This document shows, one piece after another, positions 1 to 7,438 of a stretch of 64,000 nucleotides of DNA. This stretch comes from an uncultured bacterium (GTDB taxonomy: Bacteria; Bacillota; Clostridia; Lachnospirales; Lachnospiraceae): positions 62,001-126,000 of the forward strand of contig CAMWUN010000003.1 of NCBI GenBank assembly GCA_947177425.1. Direction: 5' to 3'. The notes under the pieces are model-generated. The model saw only the letters and a list, made by a program, of their open reading frames with translations, searched no databases and was not told the DNA's origin. How positions within the stretch are numbered: the first letter of the stretch is position 1; every line of letters starts with the position of its first letter. The translations under genes and the position numbers were made by a program.

Positions 1-554
1 TGTCTACAGAGTCCATTCTCCACAGTGAGGTTATGGCTGATTCAGAAGTTATCGTAAATGGACGCCGGGGATTTATTACAGGAGGAAGAGTGTCAGCGGC
101 GCATCTGGTCCAGGTAAAGACTCTTGGCTCGTCAATGGGGGCAGCTACCGTCATTGAGGTGGGGGCGGATCCCAGCGTTAAAATGAGGATGATGGAGTTA
201 CAGCAGCAGGTTATGGATAAGGAAAAGGAATTGGAGACGCTTAAGCCGATTTTGGAGAATGCTGCAAAGAAATTAAGTACCGGTATCCAGCTTAGGCCGG
301 AGCAGATGGAGTTTGCCCGCGAGACACTGGAGAAAGAGAAAGATTTGAAACGGGAACGGGATGCCTGTCTGAAAAAACTGGAAGATTTGCAGACGATTTT
401 AAATGCAAGCAATTCCGCAAAGGTAGAAGTGACAGGAGAGGTTTACGGAGGGACCCGCATCAGCATTGCAGATGTCTCCACAATTATAAAGGGGCATACC
501 CACTATTGCAGGTTCATAAAAGAAGCGGGAGATGTAAAGATGGTTCCTATGTAA
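1..554 (+). CDS. fapA: FapA family (DUF342) protein, C-terminal part
   Basis: The reading frame is open from the first bases of the window (codons from position 3), so this is the 3' end of a longer gene; the visible part is 183 residues. It starts inside a glycine-rich beta region with motifs such as SVIVNG-like EVIVNGRRG and ITGGRV, which is typical of the FapA/DUF342 parallel beta-helix. A charged coiled coil follows at about residues 60-125 of the fragment, then a short beta segment (VTGEVYGGTRISI). The family is named for polar flagellar assembly in Vibrio, but in Firmicutes it is widespread next to fliA/swrB and its role is unclear. The SwrB-like gene downstream fits that context. An ATG at 33 is in frame, but it lies inside the conserved domain and is not the true start. 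Confidence 0.85.
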   Translation, partial: STESILHSEVMADSEVIVNGRRGFITGGRVSAAHLVQVKTLGSSMGAATVIEVGADPSVKMRMMELQQQVMDKEKELETLKPILENAAKKLSTGIQLRPEQMEFARETLEKEKDLKRERDACLKKLEDLQTILNASNSAKVEVTGEVYGGTRISIADVSTIIKGHTHYCRFIKEAGDVKMVPM

Positions 555-613
555 ATTTGTACCAGCGCAGAAAGAATCTGCGTTCAGGTTTTAGAAGGGG
601 TGTGACTCAGGCT

Positions 614-931
614 ATGACAATCAGCAGGGTAGAGCTTCAGGGGCAGGTAACGAGAGCCCAGGATTTTACAAATATCAAACAGAATGAGGACAATAAGGGG
701 ACGGTAGACCAGTTTAATTTTCAGCGGCAGTTTGACCAGACAGTTGACAATAAACTACGTCAGGTGCAGCAGGGGGATAAAGCTGAAAATGAAGGCAGAC
801 GTTTTGATGCGAAAGATAAAGGAAATGGAAGCTATTCCGGCGATGGCGGACGAAAGCGAAAGAAAGGAGAAATTGCCGGGGACGGAAAAGTGACCCTGAA
901 GGGACGGGGCGGCTTTGACATGAAAATCTGA
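614..931 (+). CDS. Small charged protein of unknown function in a flagellar-type gene tail
   Basis: I do not recognise a named family. The 105-residue product is strongly hydrophilic: a Gln/Asn/Asp-rich first half (motif QGQVTRAQD), then a Lys/Gly-rich tail ending in GGFDMKI. It has no signal peptide, membrane segment or cysteine. The frame is open from 506, but that would overlap the fapA end. ATG 614 lies 13 bases after AGAAGGGG (593-600). A GTG at 602 is also in frame but is too close to that site. It sits 59 bp after fapA and 18 bp before the SwrB-like gene, so it is probably in their transcript. The conserved-looking ends suggest a real gene in flagellar-linked operons, but this is inference. 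Confidence 0.6.
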   Translation: MTISRVELQGQVTRAQDFTNIKQNEDNKGTVDQFNFQRQFDQTVDNKLRQVQQGDKAENEGRRFDAKDKGNGSYSGDGGRKRKKGEIAGDGKVTLKGRGGFDMKI

Positions 932-949
932 TGATATACGGGTGAAAAT

Positions 950-1888
950 ATGAGTGTAGTGGAAATAATCCTTGTTGCTTTTGGCGCTGTTGTGTTCATA
1001 CTGAGTTTCCTTCTTCCGTCGGGGAAGAAGGGCGGACAGCAGGCTTCTTCAGGGATAAGTGAAAAAGATATAAAGGAAATGGTTGAAAAAAAAGTGGAAG
1101 ATGCCAGAGGGCGGGTGGAAGACATTATTGACGAGACAGTCACTTATGCCATCGAAAAGACAGAGCGCTCCATGGAACGGCTGACCAACGAAAAGATGAT
1201 GGCGATTAATGAGTATTCCGACACGGTTTTGGATGAAATCAATAAGAGCCATAAGGAAGTGGTATTCCTTTATGATATGCTGAATGACAAGCAGGAAACC
1301 TTAAAAAGCACAGTGGGCGAAGCGTCCAGGACTGCCAGTCAGATAAAGCAGGCGGTAAGGGATGCAGAGATTACGGCAATAGAGACACAAAAGAAAGCAA
1401 AAGAAATCCAGGAAGCAGTTGACGGGACCGTGAAGGAAGCCGTAAAGGAGACTGTAAACGAAGCAGCCATCCAGATACAGGAAACAGAATTCATACCCAT
1501 ATCCGCTCCGAAGGTTGAAATTATATATCCGCCGTCCCAGCCGGAAACAGCGGCAAAGGAGACGGAAGAGACACAAAAGCCAAAGAAGAGAAACCGCAGA
1601 GGCCGGGCATCTAAGACAGCCGGGAAAGAAAATCTGGCGGCAGAAAATGGAAAAGAAGCAGTTCCAGCCGTTCCCATGGCATCGGAGGGGCTGCCCGAAA
1701 TAGAGGCGGCATTGGCAGTATTGGAGACAGCAGAGGGAAGAGAAACGGATAAGACTGTCAAAAGAAATAATAACGACAGGATACTGGAACTCCATAAAGC
1801 AGGAAAATCTGAAGTTTCGATTGCCAGGGAACTTGGACTGGGTGTAGGTGAAGTGAAGCTGGTTATCGGCTTATTTGAAGGAGTATAA
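950..1888 (+). CDS. SwrB-like membrane-anchored coiled-coil protein (DUF6115-type)
   Basis: The 312-residue product has one N-terminal membrane segment (about residues 4-21), a long charged coiled coil (about 35-165), a low-complexity Pro/Glu/Lys linker (about 175-260) and a compact C-terminal helix-turn-helix-like module. That module reads ILELHKAGKSEVSIARELGLG followed by VGEVKLVI. This architecture matches the SwrB/YlxL position and design: in Bacillus subtilis swrB lies directly upstream of rpsB and helps activate the flagellar export apparatus. Here it likewise lies upstream of rpsB, with only the MltG-like gene between them. The function in this organism is inferred from position and shape. 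The C-terminal module resembles resolvase-type HTH repeats but could be a protein-protein interaction motif. Confidence 0.7.
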   Translation: MSVVEIILVAFGAVVFILSFLLPSGKKGGQQASSGISEKDIKEMVEKKVEDARGRVEDIIDETVTYAIEKTERSMERLTNEKMMAINEYSDTVLDEINKSHKEVVFLYDMLNDKQETLKSTVGEASRTASQIKQAVRDAEITAIETQKKAKEIQEAVDGTVKEAVKETVNEAAIQIQETEFIPISAPKVEIIYPPSQPETAAKETEETQKPKKRNRRGRASKTAGKENLAAENGKEAVPAVPMASEGLPEIEAALAVLETAEGRETDKTVKRNNNDRILELHKAGKSEVSIARELGLGVGEVKLVIGLFEGV

Positions 1889-1901
1889 GGAATCAGGCAA
1901 G

Positions 1902-2606
1902 ATGATGAACTTGAAATACTATCTGAGGGGACTGGGCATAGGGGTAGTTGTAACCGCACTGATTATGGGAATTCTTGCGGGAAAAAGAGAAATTCTCAGC
2001 GATGAAGAGATAATAGAGCGGGCAAAAGCACTTGGAATGACACAGGAGAGCGGACTTCTGGGGGATACCCTGGCTTCCTATGAGGAGGAAGTGCAGGAGG
2101 AAACGGATGGGGACGGACTACCGTTGCCGGATGAAGAGGAAGAAGCCGAACCTGAACCGGAGGAGGAAGCCCTTAAGGGGGAGGAATCCGGGGAAGGACA
2201 GGCTCTTTTGGAGGAAGAAAATCCGGAGCCAGATTTAAATAGTGCGGAAGATACGCAGCCAAATCAGGAGAGTGCAGAGACGGAAGAAGCGGATGTAGCA
2301 CAGGAAGTTCCGGCGTCAGAAGATGACGGGGCGTTTGTCCAGGGAGAAGATACTGCATCCGGGAGTGAAGCCATACCTGCGCCTGGTACGGAAGAAGAGA
2401 AGGTTACCATTGAAATTAAGAGTGGTGACAGTTCTTACAGCATATGCCAGAGGCTGGAAGAGGCCGGGCTGGTGGAAACAGCCACGGCTTTGGACCGTTA
2501 TCTGTTTGAAAATGGTTATGATAAACGTATCAATACAGGGGTCTTTGAGATACCAAGGGATGCGGATATGGAGAAGATCGCAAAAATAATTTCAAGAACG
2601 GAATAA
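1902..2606 (+). CDS. Membrane-anchored protein with isolated MltG/YceG-type LysM-like domain
   Basis: Start chosen at ATG 1902, the first of two tandem ATGs, 13 bp after the SwrB-like stop; an upstream in-frame start would overlap that gene. The 234-residue product has one N-terminal membrane helix (about residues 8-28). A very acidic Glu-rich linker of over 100 residues follows. The last ~70 residues (from VTIEIKSGDSSYSI to the end) resemble the LysM-like N-terminal subdomain of endolytic transglycosylase MltG, with the typical 'tryptophan-free' pattern KSGDSSYSICQRLEEAGLV and NTGVFEIPRDADMEKI. The catalytic transglycosylase domain is absent, so it cannot be MltG itself. It may bind peptidoglycan or a partner at the division or flagellar site (inference). 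A terminator directly follows. Confidence 0.6.
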   Translation: MMNLKYYLRGLGIGVVVTALIMGILAGKREILSDEEIIERAKALGMTQESGLLGDTLASYEEEVQEETDGDGLPLPDEEEEAEPEPEEEALKGEESGEGQALLEEENPEPDLNSAEDTQPNQESAETEEADVAQEVPASEDDGAFVQGEDTASGSEAIPAPGTEEEKVTIEIKSGDSSYSICQRLEEAGLVETATALDRYLFENGYDKRINTGVFEIPRDADMEKIAKIISRTE

Positions 2607-2612
2607 GGTAAG

Positions 2613-2636
2613 AAAATCCCTTGCAAGAGGGATTTT
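2613..2636 (+). terminator. Rho-independent-type hairpin after the SwrB/MltG-like genes
   Basis: AAAATCCC (2613-2620) pairs with GGGATTTT (2629-2636) around a short A/U-closed GCAA-containing loop. The U-rich arm then continues into TCTA. It lies 7 bp after the stop codon at 2606. The loop overlaps the -35 element of the rpsB promoter. Confidence 0.7.
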
Positions 2637-2649
2637 TCTATGATATAAT
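2621..2649 (+). promoter_or_regulatory. Sigma-A promoter for rpsB-tsf
   Basis: TTGCAA (2621-2626), a 17-bp spacer, then TATAAT (2644-2649). A TG one base upstream of the -10 gives an extended -10. This is one of the best consensus matches in the window. The -35 lies inside the loop and arm of the upstream terminator. Transcription would start near 2656 and give a leader of about 155 nt before rpsB. Confidence 0.8.
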
Positions 2650-2655
2650 TTCATC

Positions 2656-2810
2656 GTTATGACTATAAAACACGTATATTTATTAACTGTCGGTGCTTTC
2701 CGCCGTAAACTGTCAGGACAGGAAATGAATTTCCATACTTGTTCTGGGAATAGGAAGGTTTGCAGGAGAGAAGAAGATATGCGGAAGACAAACCAAATGG
2801 AGGTAGAAAC
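2656..2810 (+). promoter_or_regulatory. Structured 5' leader of rpsB
   Basis: The leader of about 155 nt holds a clear stem-loop. CAGGACA (2714-2720) pairs with TGTTCTG (2740-2746), and stacked inside it GGAAAT (2721-2726) pairs with ATTTCC (2729-2734), with an asymmetric ATACT bulge. Leaders of rpsB are known in several phyla as S2-binding autoregulatory RNAs. Whether this one is such an element is inference. The rpsB ribosome-binding site TGGAGGT lies at 2798-2804. Confidence 0.4.
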
Positions 2811-3581
2811 ATGAGTGTTATTTCAATGAAGCAGTTGTTAGAAGCAGGTGTTCATTTCGGACATCAGACAAGAAGATGGAACCCCAAGATGGCTCCTTAC
2901 ATTTTTACAGAGAGAAACGGAATCCATATTATTGATTTGCAGAAATCTGTAGGTAAGGTTGACGAAGCTTACAGGGCAGTATTTGAAATTGCTTCCCAGG
3001 GAGGAACGATTCTTTTTGTAGGTACGAAAAAGCAGGCACAGGATGCTGTTAAGACAGAAGCGGAACGCTGCGGTATGTACTATGTAAATGAGAGATGGTT
3101 AGGCGGTATGCTCACTAATTTTAAGACCATCCAGAGCAGAATTGAAAGATTAAGAGCAATTGAGACAATGGCAGAGGACGGAACCTTTGATGTGCTTCCC
3201 AAGAAAGAAGTTATCGCGATCAAGAAGGAATGGGAAAAGCTTGAGAGAAACCTTGGCGGTATCAAGAGCATGACCAGAATTCCCGACGCCATTTTTGTAG
3301 TAGATCCCAAGAAGGAAAGAATCTGTGTACAGGAAGCCCATGCCCTTGGAATTACCCTGATTGGTATTGGCGACACCAACTGCGACCCTGAAGAACTTGA
3401 TTTCATCATCCCTGGTAATGACGATGCTATCAGAGCTGTCAAGCTGATTGTCTCCAAGATGGCCGACGCTGTTATTGAGGCAAACCAGGGCGAAGAAAAT
3501 GTTGAGGCCCAGATGGAGGAAGCGGCAGGCGAAGCAGCTCCGGAAGATATTGAAGAAGTGGCAGCAGCAGAAGCTGAATAA
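2811..3581 (+). CDS. rpsB: 30S ribosomal protein S2
   Basis: The 256-residue product carries S2 family signatures: the N-terminal [20 protein letters not shown], then the FVGTKKQA and [14 protein letters not shown] regions, and [10 protein letters not shown] near residue 190. S2 binds the 16S rRNA head and is needed for S1 recruitment and initiation. ATG 2811 is chosen because GGAGG lies 7 bases upstream and the protein then begins at the conserved N terminus; the frame stays open upstream to 2760 with no family similarity. The C-terminal ~30 residues are an acidic Glu/Ala tail, common in clostridial S2. It is the first gene of the rpsB-tsf unit. Confidence 0.97.
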   Translation: MSVISMKQLLEAGVHFGHQTRRWNPKMAPYIFTERNGIHIIDLQKSVGKVDEAYRAVFEIASQGGTILFVGTKKQAQDAVKTEAERCGMYYVNERWLGGMLTNFKTIQSRIERLRAIETMAEDGTFDVLPKKEVIAIKKEWEKLERNLGGIKSMTRIPDAIFVVDPKKERICVQEAHALGITLIGIGDTNCDPEELDFIIPGNDDAIRAVKLIVSKMADAVIEANQGEENVEAQMEEAAGEAAPEDIEEVAAAEAE

Positions 3582-3588
3582 TTTGTTA

Positions 3589-3714
3589 CTATTCATGGGT
3601 CAGGAATGTGCATTCCGTGAGAACATGATTCAGGAGTGAGGGGCGATTTTTGCGATGCAAATTTTAAATATCGCCCCGAATCGTTGCTATGAGCGGCTCC
3701 CAAGCCGTGAATAG
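3589..3714 (+). ncRNA. Structured RNA spacer between rpsB and tsf
   Basis: The 174-bp spacer holds a nested set of inverted repeats. An outer CTATTCA (3589-3595) pairs with TGAATAG (3708-3714). Inside are three hairpins in series: GGAATG/CATTCC (3603-3616), GGGGCGAT/ATCGCCCC (3640-3677) and CGGCT/AGCCG (3694-3707). This gives a closed multi-branch fold ending 41 bases before the tsf start. There is no U-run after it, so it does not look like a simple terminator. It could be a protein-binding attenuator or stability element. No known Rfam family is recognised by eye. Confidence 0.5.
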
Positions 3715-3755
3715 AAGCAATAATTTGACAGGGAAGAGTAGGAGGAAATAATAAA

Positions 3756-4694
3756 ATGGCTAATATTACAGCAGCTATGGTAAAGGAATTAAGAGAGATG
3801 ACCGGCGCAGGCATGATGGACTGCAAGAAAGCCCTTGGGGAAACTGACGGGGATATGGATGCAGCCATTGAGTTCCTTAGGAAAAACGGACAGGCAAAGG
3901 CTGATAAGAAAGCAGGAAGAATTGCAGCGGAAGGTCTTTGCAAGGTTGTCCTTAAAGATGATAAGACAGCAGCAGTTGTTGAAGTTAATTCTGAGACAGA
4001 TTTCGTTGCAAAGAATGAGGAGTTCCAGAATTTTGTAACAGCAGTGGCTAATCAGGCTGTGGAATCTGACGCGGCGGACATGGAAGCATTTCTGGCTGAA
4101 AGCTGGAATGAAGACACTTCCAAGACGGTAAAGGATGCGCTGGTAGAAAAGGTTGCAAGAATTGGTGAGAATTTAAATATCAGAAGATTTGAAAAGGTTA
4201 TCGCTGAAAACGGATGCGTGGTTTCCTATGTACACGGCGGCGGAAGAATCGGTGTTATTGTGGAAGCTGATACAGACGTTGTCAATGACGCTGTAAAGGA
4301 AGCGCTGACCAACATTGCAATGCAGGTAGCAGCCCTTTCCCCGAAATACGTGTCAACAGCAGATGTTTCCGAGGAATACAAAGCGCATGAGAAAGAAATT
4401 CTGATGGCGCAGATTGCTAATGACCCCAAGATGGCAGGCAAGCCTGAAAAGGTTATTGAAGGCGCAGTGACAGGACGTCTTAACAAGGAACTGAAGGAAG
4501 TGTGCCTGTTAGAGCAGATCTATGTGAAGGCAGAGGACGGAAAGCAGACTGTAGCACAGTATGTTGCCCAGGTTGCTAAAGAGAACAGTGCAAATCTTTC
4601 CATTAAGAAATTCGTGCGTTTTGAGACAGGCGAAGGTATTGAGAAGAAGGCAGACGACTTTGCAGCAGAGGTTGCAGCACAGGCAGGTATGTAA
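3756..4694 (+). CDS. tsf: Elongation factor Ts
   Basis: The 312-residue product catalyses GDP/GTP exchange on EF-Tu. The N-terminal UBA-like module and signature (REMTGAGMMDCKKAL, about residues 13-27) and the core motif ETDFVAKNEEF (about 80-90) are both present. The dimerisation-type core continues to VRFETGEGIEKK near the end. AGGAGG lies 9-14 bases before ATG 3756. Together with rpsB this repeats the near-universal bacterial rpsB-tsf pair. A terminator follows 20 bp after the stop. Length is normal for Clostridia. Confidence 0.97.
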   Translation: MANITAAMVKELREMTGAGMMDCKKALGETDGDMDAAIEFLRKNGQAKADKKAGRIAAEGLCKVVLKDDKTAAVVEVNSETDFVAKNEEFQNFVTAVANQAVESDAADMEAFLAESWNEDTSKTVKDALVEKVARIGENLNIRRFEKVIAENGCVVSYVHGGGRIGVIVEADTDVVNDAVKEALTNIAMQVAALSPKYVSTADVSEEYKAHEKEILMAQIANDPKMAGKPEKVIEGAVTGRLNKELKEVCLLEQIYVKAEDGKQTVAQYVAQVAKENSANLSIKKFVRFETGEGIEKKADDFAAEVAAQAGM

Positions 4695-4713
4695 TTCACA
4701 GTAAAAATTAAGG

Positions 4714-4747
4714 GCCGGAAAGCAATGACAGCTTCCGGCTCTCTTTG
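4714..4747. terminator. Terminator between tsf and convergent mntP
   Basis: GCCGGAA (4714-4720) pairs with TTCCGGC (4733-4739), with a second GC pair inside. TCTCTTTG follows on the plus strand and a T-rich stretch follows on the minus strand. It sits between two convergent genes and may work both ways. Confidence 0.7.
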
Positions 4748-4785
4748 CGCCTGGAGAAATTATATTTCGATTGAAAGGAAAGACT

Positions 4786-5358
4786 TTAAAACCGTATGAT
4801 TCCCAAATGTTCCAAAAGAATTTTCAACCCAATCAGTATAAGGATCAGTCCGCCGGCAAATTCGGCCCTGGATTTGTATTTCAGGCCGAACACATTGCCC
4901 ACTTTCAGGCCGGCAGCGGAAAAGATAAAAGTAATTGTCCCGATGAAGAGTACCGCAGCCAGTATACTGACATTGGGCAGAAGGGCAAAGGTAATGCCTG
5001 CGGCAAGGGCGTCAATGCTGGTTGCAACTGCCATGATGAACATGGTTTTCGGGGCAAAGGAATCGTCTGCAGGATTTCCGGAATCCTTGCTGAAGGACTC
5101 ACGGACCATATTTCCGCCGATGAAGCCCAGCAGTAAAAAGGCAATCCAGTGGTCAAAAGAGGTTATATAGTTTTCAAAGGCAGAGCCGAGAAAATAGCCG
5201 GCGGCAGGCATAAGTGCCTGGAAACCGCCGAACCACAGGCCGGCGGAGAGAATGTGTTTTGAGGATATTTCAGAAGTGGCAAGTCCTTTACAGATGGATA
5301 CGGCAAAGGCATCCATGGAAAGGCCCACTGCAATAAGAAATAGTTCAGTCAGGTTCAT
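4786..5358 (-). CDS. mntP: Putative manganese efflux pump MntP
   Basis: The 190-residue, six-helix membrane protein has the internal repeat typical of MntP (formerly DUF204). GLSMDAFAVSI occurs at about residues 12-22 and ATSIDALAAGI at about 111-121, each with the conserved Asp in the membrane. MntP exports excess Mn(II). The gene lies alone on the minus strand between tsf and the deacetylase. A good promoter (TTGACA, 17, TATAGT) lies upstream, and the ribosome-binding site GGGAGGAACG is a few bases before the ATG. In many bacteria mntP is controlled by a yybP-ykoY Mn riboswitch; the roughly 80-nt leader here shows no recognisable copy. Confidence 0.9.
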   Translation of the reverse strand: MNLTELFLIAVGLSMDAFAVSICKGLATSEISSKHILSAGLWFGGFQALMPAAGYFLGSAFENYITSFDHWIAFLLLGFIGGNMVRESFSKDSGNPADDSFAPKTMFIMAVATSIDALAAGITFALLPNVSILAAVLFIGTITFIFSAAGLKVGNVFGLKYKSRAEFAGGLILILIGLKILLEHLGIIRF

Positions 5359-5444
5359 CGTTTCGTTCCTCCCATATTATTTTATCCATATGTAAATTTC
5401 ATAATTAAAAATCCATTTTATAACCTTTATAGAAGTGGAATTAA

Positions 5445-5473
5445 ACTATAATACATATAGTGGGGAATGTCAA
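5445..5473 (-). promoter_or_regulatory. Promoter of mntP
   Basis: Read on the minus strand: TTGACA (5473-5468), a 17-bp spacer, TATAGT (5450-5445). Transcription would start near 5438 and give a leader of about 80 nt. Confidence 0.7.
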
Positions 5474-5565
5474 CAGAAAAACAAAATTGAAACAGGCTGG
5501 TAACAGTTCAGTCCAGGACTTTGCACTTACTGCAAAATTTGACTCTTTCCCATAAAAGCATATTG

Positions 5566-5574
5566 TGTTACAAT
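5566..5574 (+). promoter_or_regulatory. Extended -10 promoter upstream of the deacetylase
   Basis: TG-T-TACAAT at 5566-5574 is an extended -10 element. The hexamer 17 bp upstream (TTTCCC) is a poor -35; a TTGACT lies at 5539-5544, spaced 16 bp from an alternative TATTGT. Transcription would start near 5581, about 27 nt before the gene. Confidence 0.45.
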
Positions 5575-5607
5575 ATACGCAAAGTATTTATAAGGAGTTA
5601 ATGAGTC

Positions 5608-6513
5608 ATGGAGGGGACTTACAACCGGAACAAAAGAATCCTTCGTCTGAAAAGATTAATTGTGGTGGCATTTATTGCCGTAATCATTGTCCTGACGGTG
5701 GTCAGTGTTGTACTGGGAGTCCGGGTGAAACAGCTTAAGGAAAAAGTGAAGGAACTGGAAGCGGTGATAGCAGTTTCAGGGGAACGATCCGATTCGGATA
5801 CCGGCGTCTACGCCATGGAGGCGGTGGAAGTTTCTTCGCGGAATACAGCAAATGCAGGGCAGGTTCAGGAGGACGGCAGTCAGAATGGAGGCGTGAAACA
5901 GATATTTTTAACTTTTGATGACGGACCAAGCAGCAATACAGACAGAATTCTGGATATTTTAAAGGAATATGATGTAAAAGCGACTTTTTTTGTGGTTGGA
6001 AAGAGTGGTGAGCAGGCGGTTAAAGCTTACCAGAGGATTGTAGCGGAGGGGCATACCCTGGCCATGCATTCTTACAGCCATAAGTATAATGAGATATATG
6101 CGTCCAGGGAAAACTTTGTGGAGGATTTGGAGAAACTCCAGGAATATCTTTATGGAATTACCGGAATCTGGCCCCGGATATACCGGTTTCCAGGGGGAAG
6201 TTCCAATGCGGTGAGTAATGTGGATATTCAGGAACTCATTGATTATCTGGATGAAAATGGAATCATTTACTTTGACTGGAATATTACTGCGGGGGATGCC
6301 GAAAATGGCAATTTAAGCGCGGAGCGTATTCTGGAGAATTGTGTGGGAAATATAGATAATGTGAACAGGGGCATGATATTAATGCATGATGCTTCCAATA
6401 GGAATACTACGGTTGAGGCTCTTCCCGGGATTATTGAGCGGATTCAGGAAAGAGGAGACGCGGTGATTCTGCCCGTGACGGACGGGACGGAGCCGATACA
6501 CCACTACAAGTAA
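5608..6513 (+). CDS. Membrane-anchored polysaccharide deacetylase (NodB domain)
   Basis: The 301-residue product has a signal anchor at about residues 17-38, a short coiled coil and a NodB-fold catalytic domain from about residue 98. The metal-dependent deacetylase motifs are intact: TFDDGPS (102-108), HSYSH (154-158), RFPGGSS (about 193-199), DWNI..AGD and ILMHD near the end. Such enzymes remove acetyl groups from peptidoglycan GlcNAc or MurNAc outside the membrane and raise lysozyme resistance. PgdA and PdaA subtypes cannot be told apart here. AAGGAG lies 11 bases before the ATG. The bactofilin gene follows 55 bp downstream, so a wall-shape or wall-modification role for the pair is plausible. 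Confidence 0.85.
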   Translation: MEGTYNRNKRILRLKRLIVVAFIAVIIVLTVVSVVLGVRVKQLKEKVKELEAVIAVSGERSDSDTGVYAMEAVEVSSRNTANAGQVQEDGSQNGGVKQIFLTFDDGPSSNTDRILDILKEYDVKATFFVVGKSGEQAVKAYQRIVAEGHTLAMHSYSHKYNEIYASRENFVEDLEKLQEYLYGITGIWPRIYRFPGGSSNAVSNVDIQELIDYLDENGIIYFDWNITAGDAENGNLSAERILENCVGNIDNVNRGMILMHDASNRNTTVEALPGIIERIQERGDAVILPVTDGTEPIHHYK

Positions 6514-6568
6514 GGATTGAAGATTAGCAAAGGAAAGATACCAAAGGCAGGAATGGAGGAGAGGGGAA

Positions 6569-7390
6569 ATGGGATTTTTCTCAGATTTAAAGGAAGATTT
6601 GTCGCAGGCAGTGAATGAACTGGTGATACAGGCAGATGCAGAGGAAAACCAAAATGTAGGAAACACACAGCTACAGGACAAAGCGGCACAGGATAGGACG
6701 CCGGTAAAAAGGCAGTCCCAGGGAAAGATGATGGAGAATGAATTTCAGGATGGTTTTAATAAGGATTTGAGCCAGATGCTGGATAAGATGGAGGAGATGG
6801 ATATGACGAACAATCCGGATGATCCTATTTTTGCGTCCTCCACGCCGGATAATCCGGTTGCAGCTACGGTGTCAGTGGCTCCCAAGAAAAAGAAGCCGGA
6901 TCCGCCGCAACAGTCCCTGAAAAAATCGGCCGTCAATCTGTCGGTACTGTCGGATTCCATGGTTGTTAACGGCAGTATTACAGTGGAAGACGCCCTTGCC
7001 ATAAGGGGAACCGTTTACGGGGATGTGGAGGTAAAGGGAAAACTGAGTATTACAGGAACGGTGGAAGGCGAAGTAAAGGCTTCAGAAGTTTATCTGGAAG
7101 GAGCACAGATTACGGGAAATATCCTTAGTAAGGGAGGCATAAAGGTCGGGCCGAAGACAGTGATACTTGGCAATATCAATGCGGAAAATGCAGTGATTAA
7201 CGGGGCTGTAAAGGGTGAGATTGATGTCCATGGAACTGTGGTTTTAGAATCAGCGGCCATTATAATAGGAGATATCAAATCTAAATTTGTCCAGGTCAGC
7301 AACGGAGCGGTCATTGAAGGCAAGTGCTCCCAGTGCTATGCGGAGATTAGTCCAACAACTATTTTTGATGAGATTAAAAACAAACGCTGA
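6569..7390 (+). CDS. Bactofilin family polymer-forming protein
   Basis: The 273-residue product has a charged, helical N-terminal ~110 residues and then a right-handed beta-helix of the bactofilin (DUF583) type at about residues 125-255. Repeats follow the pattern I.GTVYGDVEVKGKLSITGTVEG with regular glycines. Bactofilins polymerise without nucleotides and scaffold cell-wall enzymes at the membrane. The long N-terminal extension (MGFFSDLKEDLSQAVNELV) is unusual and may be a membrane or partner-binding module. The last residues hold two cysteines (CSQC) after the helix. The neighbouring deacetylase is a plausible client. The gene is placed between tsf and pyrH, which are usually adjacent. Confidence 0.85.
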   Translation: MGFFSDLKEDLSQAVNELVIQADAEENQNVGNTQLQDKAAQDRTPVKRQSQGKMMENEFQDGFNKDLSQMLDKMEEMDMTNNPDDPIFASSTPDNPVAATVSVAPKKKKPDPPQQSLKKSAVNLSVLSDSMVVNGSITVEDALAIRGTVYGDVEVKGKLSITGTVEGEVKASEVYLEGAQITGNILSKGGIKVGPKTVILGNINAENAVINGAVKGEIDVHGTVVLESAAIIIGDIKSKFVQVSNGAVIEGKCSQCYAEISPTTIFDEIKNKR

Positions 7391-7438
7391 CACGCTTCGC
7401 GAGCCAGCTTATTGTAAAAAAATAAATGGGGTGCGGAT

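Noticed and set aside
506-613. Longer N terminus of the 105-residue protein, or a frameshifted fapA continuation
   Set aside because: The fapA frame ends normally after its conserved end, and the extension has no similarity. The start at 614 fits better.
1301-1959. Long minus-strand frames opposite the SwrB-like gene
   Set aside because: Cys/Leu/Ser-rich products are what the reverse of Glu/Lys-rich coding gives. No start signals or homology are visible.
5359-5440. Manganese riboswitch (yybP-ykoY) upstream of mntP
   Set aside because: The leader of about 80 nt is A/T-rich and lacks the conserved loops of that element. Only an ordinary promoter was seen.
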